This document shows, in pieces, positions 8,533 to 18,068 of a stretch of 64,000 bases of DNA; position 1 is the stretch's first letter, and each line of letters opens with the position of its first letter. The notes below the pieces were generated by a model. That model saw only the letters and a list, made by a program, of their open reading frames with translations. It was not told the origin of the DNA and searched no databases. A program made the position numbers and the translations under genes. Source of the DNA: Marinitoga aeolica (GTDB lineage: Bacteria; Thermotogota; Thermotogae; Petrotogales; Petrotogaceae); contig NZ_CP069362.1 in NCBI RefSeq assembly GCF_029910535.1, positions 62,001 through 126,000 on the forward strand. Direction: 5' to 3'.

Positions 8533-9858
8533 TTAAAATTTAATAATGTAATTCAAGTTATACTCAACAATATTTGTTTTCTCAAGTTTTACATTAAACA
8601 AAAAGTTATTAATATTTAAGTTTATTGTTGTATAATAATATTCTTTTGTTTTACCATATGGCCCTTCCCATGTTTCTGTATTACCTTTTAAATCTGTATC
8701 AAAATATGATGTATTTAAATTAATTTCTCCTTGAATAACTTGTTCAAACATTAATTTTACATCAATCATATTTTTTATATATTCTAAAGATATTAATTGA
8801 CTCTCGATTCCGCTTCCGTAATCATAACCCATAGGAATGTCATAAATTTTATCATCTATATATCTCCCAGTAAATTTTAATAATTCCTGCCATCTATTAT
8901 ACATCCATGAGTATATTTTATAATTTTCATACTTGGCAATATAATAACTATTATTTCTTTTAAATGCTAATTTAATGCCATATCCCCATGCAAATGCTGT
9001 AGGTTTATAACTTTCTGCTCCTGCTTCTGTTAATGGTACAACAAAATCATCCATCGCAAATTCACCATACAATTTTAATCCTTTTAATGGAACCAATTCA
9101 CCGTCAATTGCAAATAAAGCATTTGAATAACCTTCTCCATATGTATTGTGAAGTATATTCATAAAATTCAAATCTACTAAATCAGGAAATTTACCCCCTA
9201 TTAGATTTAATTCATTTATTGAAACTCTAAAAAATTTTATAGGTTTTAAATCTAATCTATGTATTAATAATGTTTTATATGGATCATAATAACCTTCATT
9301 TATACTTCTTCTATCTGAATTTCCATCAATATGCATTTTTTGAATCTTTAATTCTTCTTCAGTTAAATATGGATTAAAGGAATAAGCCCCAAAGTATATG
9401 CCCATATCGCCTAAAAGAAAATTTGTTGTAAATCCCCCTGTTATACCATTTACATATGGTAATGAATCAGAAAAAAATACTCCATGTTCTAATAATGACC
9501 AATCAGTTTTATATCTTCCTAAAACAAACCAAAACGTATTTATTTTTTCTCCATAATACATTTCTAATTTAAAATTACATCCTTTTGTTATATCTAATTT
9601 TAAACCTGATTTATTATTTTTTATTTCAAAAATTGGAATTAGCTCATAATTATTAGTATAAAAATATGGAATTTGAAAAACAACATTTGTATTTAATTTT
9701 TTATCTGAAGGATAAGGAGATATTGCTGTTTCTAATACTTCACCATTAAGCATTCTTTCTACAATATATATTTTATAATCTATATTATTTTCAAAATAAA
9801 ACGAAAATACAGTTAATGAAAAAATGAATAATAAGATAATTAAGAAAATTTTTTTCAT
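8533..9858 (-). CDS. exported Wzi-like outer-membrane barrel protein (paralogue 1)
   Basis: A 441-residue protein with a signal peptide (MKKIFLIILLFIFSLTVFSF). The rest is beta-rich with many aromatic residues. A stretch around residues 198-265 (HRLDLKP, ISINELNLIGGK, GELVPLKGLKLYGEFAMDDF) resembles the capsule-assembly Wzi fold. That call is by pattern only. It is a paralogue of the next gene upstream: both share YENYK, a Y-x-(I/Y)-P-(M/L)-G block and the IN/TS-E/L-LNL-GGK block. It probably sits in the outer membrane and could bind or export a surface polysaccharide; this is inference. Confidence 0.55.
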   Translation of the reverse strand: MKKIFLIILLFIFSLTVFSFYFENNIDYKIYIVERMLNGEVLETAISPYPSDKKLNTNVVFQIPYFYTNNYELIPIFEIKNNKSGLKLDITKGCNFKLEMYYGEKINTFWFVLGRYKTDWSLLEHGVFFSDSLPYVNGITGGFTTNFLLGDMGIYFGAYSFNPYLTEEELKIQKMHIDGNSDRRSINEGYYDPYKTLLIHRLDLKPIKFFRVSINELNLIGGKFPDLVDLNFMNILHNTYGEGYSNALFAIDGELVPLKGLKLYGEFAMDDFVVPLTEAGAESYKPTAFAWGYGIKLAFKRNNSYYIAKYENYKIYSWMYNRWQELLKFTGRYIDDKIYDIPMGYDYGSGIESQLISLEYIKNMIDVKLMFEQVIQGEINLNTSYFDTDLKGNTETWEGPYGKTKEYYYTTINLNINNFLFNVKLEKTNIVEYNLNYIIKF

Positions 9859-9877
9859 TGTTTACACTCCATTTTTA

Positions 9878-11236
9878 TTATTGAATTTTTATTGGCATTA
9901 TCCAAAATAATGAATAACTTTTAAATTTTTCTTCATTATATTTTGTATTAATATATTTAATTTGAATTTCGCCTAAATATGGTATTTTAAAATATACTTT
10001 AGCTCTATTATTATAAAACTCATTTCCAAATGTTGTACCAAATTCTTTTTCATAAAATATTAAGAATTTATTAGAAGATATATATGCCTGAACAGATTTT
10101 ACATCTGAATTTTCATCATATTTAAATCCCAGAGGATAATCATAAAAATACCTTGCACCAGGTTCATTAATTATTTCTAATGATCTATTATACAATCTAT
10201 TATATGGAATATCGTCTTCATAAATTCCACTTTCAACTTTATAATTTTCATACATTAAAGAAAAATAAATATCTTTATATAACTCTAAATTCAATTCTCC
10301 ACCGTATCCAAAGCTATTTTTCCCTTTTATTGGATTATATGCATCTTGAAAATATAATCTTATATTCTTTGTTTGTAATTGTGAATCAAATGAAACTAAA
10401 GAATTATTTACATCAAAAAGACTTTTTGGCACTTTCCCACCATATAAATTTAATGACGTAATTCCAAAATTAAAAATATTTTTTTTAATATCTATTCTAT
10501 TCACTAAAACTTCTTTCATAGCCATAGTTGCTTCGGTAGAAAATTGCTTTTCATATTCTGATTTTGTCATCATAGGTTGCATTGAGATAATTATTGTATT
10601 AAATGCTACATCATCTAAATAATATTTAAAGTTTATATTTTCATAATATTTTGAAGCATCTGATAATATTAAAGAATTCTTCAAAGGCCCTAAAGAAATT
10701 TTTGTTCTACCTAATATAAAACTCCAATTATGATTTTTTAAACTCAAATAACTTAAAGATGGCATGTCTAAAGTGGTTCTTTTTGATAAAGAAAAATCAT
10801 TGTATATATCTAATATACTTAATGATTTATATTTGAAATAGGGGCTATTTCCTTCTTTGAAATCTGCTATAAATCGAGCATATAACTCCTTATTATGATA
10901 AAATTCAAATCCAAAATTCATCCATGAATAATATTCATTGTACAAATCACTAAAAAATATTTTATCTTTTTCTAATGTATAATATCCTCCGCCGTTAAAT
11001 ATTACATTATTTTCTAATCTTTTTTCAAACCCTAGCGGAAATTCAAAAGTTATATTAGACTTATAATCCTTATCATCTATAAAAAACAAAGGAATTCCGG
11101 TATATTGAATACCGGAATTAATATTTTTTGATCTTTGGTAATAAAAATCTATACTTCCTGGAAATAATAATTTTGCACTTCCATAAATATTAACTATTAT
11201 AATTAAAATCAAGAAAAACAAAATATTTTTTTTCAT
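9878..11236 (-). CDS. exported Wzi-like outer-membrane barrel protein (paralogue 2)
   Basis: About 452 residues, with a signal peptide directly after the start (MKKNILFFLILIIIVNIYGS). It shares with paralogue 1 the LNLYGGKVP block, YENYKVESGIY, and YDYPLGFKYD near the C-terminus, so the pair arose by duplication. The start chosen is the ATG at 11236 (GGAAAGAG six bases upstream); an ATG at 11242 overlapping the previous stop as ATGA is an alternative. A further in-frame ATG at 11260 would put extra charged residues before the signal peptide. Function unknown beyond a probable beta-barrel envelope protein. Confidence 0.55.
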   Translation of the reverse strand: MKKNILFFLILIIIVNIYGSAKLLFPGSIDFYYQRSKNINSGIQYTGIPLFFIDDKDYKSNITFEFPLGFEKRLENNVIFNGGGYYTLEKDKIFFSDLYNEYYSWMNFGFEFYHNKELYARFIADFKEGNSPYFKYKSLSILDIYNDFSLSKRTTLDMPSLSYLSLKNHNWSFILGRTKISLGPLKNSLILSDASKYYENINFKYYLDDVAFNTIIISMQPMMTKSEYEKQFSTEATMAMKEVLVNRIDIKKNIFNFGITSLNLYGGKVPKSLFDVNNSLVSFDSQLQTKNIRLYFQDAYNPIKGKNSFGYGGELNLELYKDIYFSLMYENYKVESGIYEDDIPYNRLYNRSLEIINEPGARYFYDYPLGFKYDENSDVKSVQAYISSNKFLIFYEKEFGTTFGNEFYNNRAKVYFKIPYLGEIQIKYINTKYNEEKFKSYSLFWIMPIKIQ

Positions 11237-11238
11237 AT

Positions 11239-11802
11239 TCATCTCTTTCCAGATAGCCATTTTTTTCTTTTATCTAAATATAAATTTCTTATTTCTGTTA
11301 ATATATCCTGATATTCTTTATCCTTAAAATTTTGATAGGAATGATCAAATGCCTTCCATTGCTCATACACATACATAAGAGTTATTTCAGCATATATGCC
11401 TTTAGATAAATATATTCTATTCCCCCAAGGTTTAGTACTTGCTAAAACAAATTGCATATGATGTATATACCCCACATCTAAATTTACTTTCCTTTTACCA
11501 TCTACAGCGTATTTAGATTCAATGTTATTTGTTATGGTTTTTGCTTCAGCCAAAAAACCTGGAGAATAAAGATTTTTAAAGCTAATCATTCGAGCTTTTA
11601 TTTTTACATTTTGACCCATTTCCATATTGTAATAATATGTATATTTTTGAAAATCTAATTCTTCTGAAATATAATCTATTTCTCCAAAATGTTTTTTTAA
11701 TTCGTCCAAAACATTTTCATGATACAACCAATAATCAGTATCTCCAGCTGAAAAAAAATGAATAACATAATTTACTCTATCAATATCTTTAATTTTTCCC
11801 AT
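11239..11802 (-). CDS. DUF4416 family protein
   Basis: A soluble protein of about 187 residues. Several blocks fit DUF4416: FFSAGDTDYW near the start, FGEIDYISEELDF, YYYNMEMG, KTITNNIE, VNLDVGYIHHMQFVLASTKPW and IYLSKGIYAEITLMY. The family is widespread in thermophilic and deep-branching bacteria and has no known function. The start is the ATG at 11802, preceded by GGTGGTGG. The longer alternative from 11820 would include that ribosome site in the coding region. It overlaps the end of the small membrane protein upstream by 14 bases. Confidence 0.75.
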   Translation of the reverse strand: MGKIKDIDRVNYVIHFFSAGDTDYWLYHENVLDELKKHFGEIDYISEELDFQKYTYYYNMEMGQNVKIKARMISFKNLYSPGFLAEAKTITNNIESKYAVDGKRKVNLDVGYIHHMQFVLASTKPWGNRIYLSKGIYAEITLMYVYEQWKAFDHSYQNFKDKEYQDILTEIRNLYLDKRKKWLSGKR

Positions 11803-12121
11803 TTTTAACCACCACCTCAAAAGACTTTAATTTCACTTTATATATTCTTTCAAATGTTTTTATCAAAACAGTTCCTGTATTGTTAGTTACAACAATTTTT
11901 TCATTTTGACCTAAATTAATATTTTTCTTTTCCAAAGGATTTAATTTCTCATTATTAACATATATAACATCATTGCTCTTATTTTCTATTTCAACTGGCA
12001 ATTTTTGCATTGAAGCAATAGTTATCAAATCAGATGAGTCATTAATTATTTTAACTGTAAAAAAAACTGATATTATTATTAAAATTGTAGCAATTAATAT
12101 ATATATCTTATATTGACTCAT
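11789..12121 (-). CDS. small membrane-anchored protein, unknown
   Basis: A 110-residue protein with one N-terminal membrane segment (YKIYILIATILIIISVFFTV) and a beta-rich remainder of about 85 residues. It is probably exposed outside the cytoplasmic membrane. It overlaps the upstream CCA-enzyme gene by 14 bases and the downstream DUF4416 gene by 14 bases, so it belongs to the same operon. No family recognised. Confidence 0.6.
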   Translation of the reverse strand: MSQYKIYILIATILIIISVFFTVKIINDSSDLITIASMQKLPVEIENKSNDVIYVNNEKLNPLEKKNINLGQNEKIVVTNNTGTVLIKTFERIYKVKLKSFEVVVKNGKN

Positions 12122-14141
12122 TAAATCCCCTCACAAAATTCATCAGATATTCTCTTTCATTTTGAATTTTACCATCAAGTTTTTTCATTTTTATTTCATT
12201 CAATATAACCCCCACTAGTTTCCCCTTAATACCTAAACTCATTATATCCTTTCCATCTATTTCTAAAGTAAAATCATTAATCTTTAATAAATAAGATTTA
12301 TATTTATCTTTTATTTCTTCCTTTATAAATCCAGAGATAACAATCAACAGTTCATTATCAAAATTCTCAACTATTTTATAAAAATCAGAGTATGATGAAT
12401 ATGTATTTAACTTGTTCAATTGCAAAATAGCCTCTTTTAATTTTTCAAGATTATTTAAAAATTTTTTAGGTAATCCATATCTTTCAAAACTATACAATGC
12501 TGCTTGTTCTTCTTCATAAACTAAATATGAATATAAAAACAGATGAAATAGTTTTACTTTATAAGAATATTTTGGAACATTTTTCTTTATCCACTGATAA
12601 AATTTTAAAACCTTTTCGAATGTTTCTAACTTACTCTTTTTATATTGAGAATATAAAAACAGATGATCTAAAATGCCAAATTTCCCCATCTCATCTATAG
12701 ATTCTGTTATATTTCTCTCGTTTAATATTTTTTCAAACTCTTCTCTTAATCTCATACCTGTAACTTTTTCAATGTAACCATTATTTACAGCATCTTTTAA
12801 TAATTCTAAAGTTCTATTCTCAATCTTAAAGTTAAAACGTTTTTCAAATCTTATCGCTCTTAAAATCCTTGTAGGATCTTCTATGAAACTTAAATTATAT
12901 AGTATCTTTATAATCCCTCTATCCAGATCATGTTTACATCCGAAAAAATCAATCAAAACGCCAAATTCTTCACTATTAAGTTTTATTGCCATTGCATTAA
13001 TTGAAAAATCTCGTCTGTATAAATCTTTTTTTATTGTACTCAATTCAACCTTAGGCAAATCTGCGGGTTTTTCATAATATTCTGTTCTTGCAGTAGCAAT
13101 ATCTATTCTAAAACCATCTTTAAAAAACAATGACCCAGTATGAAATTCGCTATGTTCAACAAATGTGGTTCTTAAATTTCTTGCTGCATATTTCGCATAT
13201 TTTAGTCCATCACCCTCAACCACTATATCTATGTCAAAATTTTTTCTACTTAACAATAAATCCCTGACAAAACCACCAACCACGTATACCGGCATATTTA
13301 ACTCACTACCATATATCCCAAGCAATCTCAATAAATTCATGTATTTTGGAGGTATGAATTCAACCATCTTTTTTAAAATATTGTATTTATGTAAATCTTC
13401 TTCATAATCAATAATAATCTTTGGCTTAGATTTATGAAAAACTTTACCCTTTATAAGGTCTGATCTTGTTATAATACCAATTAATGTATTATTTTCATCA
13501 ATTACTAACAATCTACCAATACCATTTTCAAGCATTTTATATCTTACTTCTTCTATTGGAGTATCAGGCAAAACAGAAATAATATTTTTTGTTATTATTT
13601 TTTTTACTGGTAATTTGGATAAATTATGATTTATCGCTTTTTCTATATCTTTTCTGGTTATTATTCCTATTAATTCATTTTTTTCAATAACAGGAAAACC
13701 ATTATGTCCTGTTTGTATCATTATTCTATATACTTTCTCAATAGGTTCATTAGATAACACAGTTCTTACTGGAGAAGACATTATATCCATAGCTTTAAGT
13801 ATTGGTATATATTTTTCTCTTAATTGATTTATAATATCATTCATTAATTTCTCAATATTTTTTTCAGAAGTAGCAAATACAGCTCTTTGACTGTTTCCCT
13901 TACTATTAAACTTCTCAAATATTTCATTCATATTTATTTCATCGCTATATGAAAAACCTGAAACCCTTGTTTGATATGTTAATTCAAATATGATTATAAT
14001 ATCAGAAAGTTTTTCCATATAAATTTGTTGAACATACTTCTCTAAATCATCTATTTTTTTTTCAATGTATGTAAAATTTATTTTTAAATGATCTATTGTT
14101 ATTGTTTTCATATTTTTTTTTAATTTATTTAAGATATCCAT
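12108..14141 (-). CDS. CBS-domain CCA-adding/poly(A) polymerase-type tRNA nucleotidyltransferase lacking the DHH domain
   Basis: About 677 residues. Residues of about 110-230 form two CBS domains (AMDIMSSPVRTV, GFPVIEKNELIGIITRKDI, RLLVIDENNTLIGIITRSDL). From about 285 comes a class II nucleotidyltransferase head: GGFVRDLLL, DIDIVVEGDG (metal aspartates), RRDFSINAMA and EDPTRILRAIRFEKRF, then a helical tail. Such enzymes add or repair tRNA 3' CCA or add poly(A). In many thermophiles a DHH phosphoesterase precedes the CBS pair. Here only about 100 residues precede it, and FNSKGNSQRAVFA could be a decayed GGGGHPRAA DHHA1 motif. The ATG at 14141 is chosen over an upstream GTG (14153) that has no ribosome site. 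Confidence 0.82.
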   Translation of the reverse strand: MDILNKLKKNMKTITIDHLKINFTYIEKKIDDLEKYVQQIYMEKLSDIIIIFELTYQTRVSGFSYSDEINMNEIFEKFNSKGNSQRAVFATSEKNIEKLMNDIINQLREKYIPILKAMDIMSSPVRTVLSNEPIEKVYRIMIQTGHNGFPVIEKNELIGIITRKDIEKAINHNLSKLPVKKIITKNIISVLPDTPIEEVRYKMLENGIGRLLVIDENNTLIGIITRSDLIKGKVFHKSKPKIIIDYEEDLHKYNILKKMVEFIPPKYMNLLRLLGIYGSELNMPVYVVGGFVRDLLLSRKNFDIDIVVEGDGLKYAKYAARNLRTTFVEHSEFHTGSLFFKDGFRIDIATARTEYYEKPADLPKVELSTIKKDLYRRDFSINAMAIKLNSEEFGVLIDFFGCKHDLDRGIIKILYNLSFIEDPTRILRAIRFEKRFNFKIENRTLELLKDAVNNGYIEKVTGMRLREEFEKILNERNITESIDEMGKFGILDHLFLYSQYKKSKLETFEKVLKFYQWIKKNVPKYSYKVKLFHLFLYSYLVYEEEQAALYSFERYGLPKKFLNNLEKLKEAILQLNKLNTYSSYSDFYKIVENFDNELLIVISGFIKEEIKDKYKSYLLKINDFTLEIDGKDIMSLGIKGKLVGVILNEIKMKKLDGKIQNEREYLMNFVRGFNESI

Positions 14142-14245
14142 TTTATCACTCACTTTTTATTATTTTAGAACTTTTTTATTCAATTTCACATCTAAAATAT
14201 AAATGGTGTTCTAATTTCTATATTTTTCTTAACTGGAGTGATTAT

Positions 14246-14800
14246 ATGATTAATATGAAAATTAATCCTGATAGCGTTAATCCTCTTCTTGGCTATAGAT
14301 TGGACCCAGGAGAACCAGGATTAGCTAATTCTGCTCCAGCATCATTAAGTATTATACGTGTTTTAAGTCAGGAAACTGGAAATTTAATGGCTTTTAAAAA
14401 AGAAGCCGCTCGAAATGGCGGATATGTGGTGTATAGTAAAATTTCATTGGATATACAAAAAAGAGGTGCTTTTTTAGCTGCTGTAGCTGGGAAAACTCAA
14501 GCTATGATTATTTATAAAAATAAAAACAGTGATAATGAAGAGAATAAAAATACTTCTAATATTGATAACAACAAAATTGATAACAATAAAAATAAAAAAG
14601 AGCAAAAAATTAAAAAACTGGAAATACTTATTGATCAATTAAAAAACTATTTAAATTCTGAAAGCGATCCTGAAATTAAATCTGAAATAGAAAATAAAAT
14701 TAAAATACTTGAAAATCAACTGATAATGTTAAAATTAGGAAATTATATTTCTAATCAAAACGAGGAAATACTTGGAATGATTTTTACCGCTTATTTTTGA
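14246..14800 (+). CDS. hypothetical protein with C-terminal coiled coil
   Basis: A 184-residue protein starting at the ATG at 14246 (GGAGTG five bases upstream). Residues 1-85 are compact and include PLLGYRLDPGEPGLANS and GAFLAAVAGKTQAMIIY. Residues of about 88-115 are an Asn/Lys-rich linker. Residues 116-165 are a charged, probably coiled-coil helix. No family recognised and no signal peptide. It is divergent from the CCA-enzyme gene and overlaps the convergent comFB gene by 10 bases. Confidence 0.6.
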   Translation: MINMKINPDSVNPLLGYRLDPGEPGLANSAPASLSIIRVLSQETGNLMAFKKEAARNGGYVVYSKISLDIQKRGAFLAAVAGKTQAMIIYKNKNSDNEENKNTSNIDNNKIDNNKNKKEQKIKKLEILIDQLKNYLNSESDPEIKSEIENKIKILENQLIMLKLGNYISNQNEEILGMIFTAYF

Positions 14801-15165
14801 TCTTTCTTTTTTTGAATATTATCAAAATGCTTCTCAAGATCATCTAAATCTATCTTTACTTTTTTGTAAACAGATTCTTCTTTTGGATGCGACGGCCTTA
14901 CTTTTACCTTTTCCATAGCTTTTAAAACTTCTGTTAATACCTCTGCTCTCATCTGAAACGTATATGTTTCAAGTTCAGAAAAAATTCTTCCTTTTTCAGT
15001 TACTACATATTTTGGATGCAAATGATTTAAAGCCAATGCTATTACATCTGCACGACATCTATCACATACACACATATCCACATTTGGCATACTAAACATT
15101 TCATTCGTTATATCTTCAACTAAATGCTCCATCACATTAAAAATATGATATTTTTCTATAATCAT
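14791..15165 (-). CDS. ComFB-like protein
   Basis: A 124-residue protein. NVMEHLVEDI, then the cysteine cluster MCVCDRCRADVIALALNHL (Cys32, Cys34, Cys37) and PKYVVTEKGR match the ComFB family. The name comes from the late competence operon of Bacillus, where ComFB itself is not well understood; in other lineages related domains bind cyclic dinucleotides. The start is the ATG at 15165 after AAGGAAGGTG; it begins one base past the rsmD stop. Not a proof of competence. Confidence 0.72.
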   Translation of the reverse strand: MIIEKYHIFNVMEHLVEDITNEMFSMPNVDMCVCDRCRADVIALALNHLHPKYVVTEKGRIFSELETYTFQMRAEVLTEVLKAMEKVKVRPSHPKEESVYKKVKIDLDDLEKHFDNIQKKKDQK

Positions 15166-15166
15166 C

Positions 15167-15715
15167 TTATTCACCTTCCTTTAAATAGATGGATAGTTTT
15201 ATATCACCATAATTATACTCCTTATAAATTGTTAAATCACCATATTTTTTTTCTAATTTCTCTCTTTTTGAATGTTCTACAATTATTATAGTATTTTCAT
15301 CATAAATATTTTTATTTTCACTTATTTTCTTTAACGCTTCTCCTGCCAATCCCATTTGAAATGGTGGATCCATAAATATTATATCGTATTTTTCAGTTAA
15401 CTTTACAACAATTTTTCTAAAATCAGAACATATTAATTTAATTTTATTATCAATTTTCATCTTTTTCGCATTTTTTATTATTGTAGAACAGGCTTTTCTT
15501 GAAGTTTCAATAATTGTTGCTTTTTCTGCACCAGAACTTATAAATTCGAAAGATACAACTCCTGATCCTCCAAATATCTCTAAAGAATTCATACCCGTTA
15601 CATCTATTATATTTAACAATGCCCTTCTAACATTAGCTGGCGTATATCTTGTTCTCTTATCTGAAACAATATTTATTTTTCTTCCTTTTAAATCTCCATT
15701 CTCTATTGTTAACAT
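15167..15715 (-). CDS. rsmD: 16S rRNA (guanine966-N2)-methyltransferase
   Basis: A 182-residue SAM-dependent methyltransferase. GRKI and TRYTPANVRRALLNII at the N-terminus, NSLEIFGGSGVVSFEF (SAM binding, around residue 40) and IIFMDPPFQMG (the catalytic D/NPPF motif, around 115) identify RsmD, which modifies G966 of 16S rRNA. ATG is preceded by AGGTGAT. It follows recG with a 10-base gap in the same direction. Confidence 0.88.
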   Translation of the reverse strand: MLTIENGDLKGRKINIVSDKRTRYTPANVRRALLNIIDVTGMNSLEIFGGSGVVSFEFISSGAEKATIIETSRKACSTIIKNAKKMKIDNKIKLICSDFRKIVVKLTEKYDIIFMDPPFQMGLAGEALKKISENKNIYDENTIIIVEHSKREKLEKKYGDLTIYKEYNYGDIKLSIYLKEGE

Positions 15716-15725
15716 TATCTATCAC

Positions 15726-18068
15726 CTACGCTTCTAACATTTTTAAACTTTTACCATAACGCCTATATATTTCCTTTTTTAAATTTTTATGATCTTTTAA
15801 TTCTGGATCCTTTTTTAAGATTTCAAAAACATCCTTTCTAGCTTTTTCTATTAATTCCGGATCATTCAATATATCTATAAATTTGAAATCAGGTAATCCA
15901 TGTTGTTCTGTTCCAAAAAATTTCCCTGGCCCTCTCCATTGTAAGTCAATTTCGGAAACTTCAAAACCATTTGTAGTATCGGCAAATTTCCTCAATTTTT
16001 CACGTGTTTCACCTGAAACACTTTGGCTTACTATCAAAAAACAGTATGCCTGTTTTTTGCTTCTTCCAACTCTCCCTCTTAACTGATGTAATTGAGATAA
16101 ACCAAATCTTTCTGCATGTTCTATAACCATTATAGTTGCATCTGGTATATCAACTCCAACTTCAATAACAGTTGTTGAAATCAAAACACTAAATTCTTTA
16201 TTAACAAATTTTTCCATAATATTATTTTTTTCTTCTGATGACATTTTACCATGTAATAATCCTACTCCATATTTTTTAAATCTTTCTTTTAATATTTCAT
16301 ACATTTCAGTTGCAGCTTTTAAATCCAGAACCTCTGATTCTTCTATCAATGGATAAACAAAAAAGGCCTGATTTTTTGACTCTAATTCTTTTTCAATAAA
16401 TTTATATATTTCATTTATTTTATTTTCTTTTACTAAAACAGTTTTTACTTTTTTTCTTCCAGATGGCATCTCTGTTATTAATGAAACGTCCAAATCACCA
16501 TATAATGTCATAGCTAATGTCCGCGGAATAGGCGTTGCTGTCATAAATAAAATATCTGGCATTTTACCTTTGTTTATTAATGCTAATCGTTGCTTTACAC
16601 CAAATCTATGTTGTTCATCTATTACAACTAATCCCAAATTTTTAAATATAACATCATCCTGAATCAATGCATGTGTTCCTATTAAAACATCAATTTGATT
16701 ATTTAATAAATTCTCCTTTATCTTCTTTTTTTCAGATTTTTTTGTTTCTCCTAACAAAATTTCTACTTTTATACCCAGTTTTTCCAGATCTTCTTTTAAT
16801 TTTTTATATTGCTGTTTTGCCAAAACTGATGTTGGAACCATTACTGCACCCTGATATCCACTTTCATAATTATCTATAAGAGCAAGTTCCGAAACTACCG
16901 TTTTACCTGATCCAACATCCCCTTGAAGTAACCTATTCATTGGTATTGCCTTTTTCATATCTTCCCTAATTTCTTCAAAAACTTTTATTTGTGATTTAGT
17001 TAATTTGAATGGAAGACTAAAAATAAATTCTTTGGCTAATATCCCTTTAATATTTTTTGAAATACCTTCTTTTAATTGTATTTTTTGTTTTTGTATTAGT
17101 ACAGAAAATTCAAATAAAAAAATTTCTTCATATTTTAAAGTTTCTTTCGCTTTTTCTAAATGATAATAACTTTTTGGAAAATGAATACCTTTTATTCTTT
17201 GAGGAAATGTTATAAATTGATATTTATTTATAATTTCTTCTGGTAAAAATTCTTTTACATTATGAGAATATTGAATGGTTTCAGAAAAGATAGTTCTCAT
17301 ACTATTTTGATACAATCCTTTTTTTAATGGATAAATTGGCAAAATCCCAGTTTTCACTTCTTTTATAGAAGTTATAACTTGAAAATCAGGATTTTTTATT
17401 TGTTTCCTACCAAATTCAACTTCTACTGTCCCATAAACTGCAACTTTCATTCCTATTTGTAGAAATCTCTTTATATAATCTTGATTAAACCATGTTAAAA
17501 CTATAACAGAATCATGCTTATCTTCAAGAACGTAAGAAAGAATTTTTAATGTACCTACTTTCTTTTCTTCAAAATTAATAATTCTACCTACAATTAAACA
17601 ATTTTGGCCATGATAACAATCTATAATTGCTTTTATTTCACGTCTGTCTTCATAGTCTCTTGGAAAAAAATAAAATGTGTCTTCTATATTATTTATTCCA
17701 AGTTCTCTCATCATAGTTGCTCGTTTATTTCCAACACCTCTTATAAATTTTATATCTGTCTTTAATGGCAAATCTTTATGTGGAACCTCTGGTTCATCTA
17801 TTAAATACTGTCTTCTTAGTTTTTCAACTAATTCTAATCCTTGCTTAACTCTTTTAATTTTCCTCTCATCAGGCAATACAGCTATTGGCTTATAATATGC
17901 TAAAAAGGAGCCTATTTTTTCTTTTAGGCCCTTTTCTTTTTTTATTATGTTTATACTTTTTTTGCATAAATTATATAATTGAGGAAAAAAATTCTTCCAT
18001 GATATCTTTCCATCTAATCCAATTTTTAGATAAGATTCAAGTTCATTAAAATAATCTTCAAGATTCAT
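15726..18068 (-). CDS. recG: ATP-dependent DNA helicase RecG
   Basis: A 780-residue helicase that remodels stalled replication forks. It has the N-terminal helical extension seen in Thermotogota RecG, then an OB-fold wedge domain beginning near residue 105 (IKFIRGVGNKRATMMRELGI). The helicase motifs follow: GDVGSGKT (Walker A), DEQHRFGVKQR (DExH-type), ATPIPRTLAM, and VIEHAERFGLSQLHQLRGRVGRS in the second RecA lobe. Its ATG overlaps the DegV stop (TAATG). Confidence 0.95.
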   Translation of the reverse strand: MNLEDYFNELESYLKIGLDGKISWKNFFPQLYNLCKKSINIIKKEKGLKEKIGSFLAYYKPIAVLPDERKIKRVKQGLELVEKLRRQYLIDEPEVPHKDLPLKTDIKFIRGVGNKRATMMRELGINNIEDTFYFFPRDYEDRREIKAIIDCYHGQNCLIVGRIINFEEKKVGTLKILSYVLEDKHDSVIVLTWFNQDYIKRFLQIGMKVAVYGTVEVEFGRKQIKNPDFQVITSIKEVKTGILPIYPLKKGLYQNSMRTIFSETIQYSHNVKEFLPEEIINKYQFITFPQRIKGIHFPKSYYHLEKAKETLKYEEIFLFEFSVLIQKQKIQLKEGISKNIKGILAKEFIFSLPFKLTKSQIKVFEEIREDMKKAIPMNRLLQGDVGSGKTVVSELALIDNYESGYQGAVMVPTSVLAKQQYKKLKEDLEKLGIKVEILLGETKKSEKKKIKENLLNNQIDVLIGTHALIQDDVIFKNLGLVVIDEQHRFGVKQRLALINKGKMPDILFMTATPIPRTLAMTLYGDLDVSLITEMPSGRKKVKTVLVKENKINEIYKFIEKELESKNQAFFVYPLIEESEVLDLKAATEMYEILKERFKKYGVGLLHGKMSSEEKNNIMEKFVNKEFSVLISTTVIEVGVDIPDATIMVIEHAERFGLSQLHQLRGRVGRSKKQAYCFLIVSQSVSGETREKLRKFADTTNGFEVSEIDLQWRGPGKFFGTEQHGLPDFKFIDILNDPELIEKARKDVFEILKKDPELKDHKNLKKEIYRRYGKSLKMLEA

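Noticed and set aside
14096-14245. 50-residue N-terminal extension of the hypothetical protein at 14246
   Set aside because: It would overlap the divergent CCA-enzyme start; GGAGTG lies right before ATG 14246, and the extension reads as AT-rich non-coding DNA.
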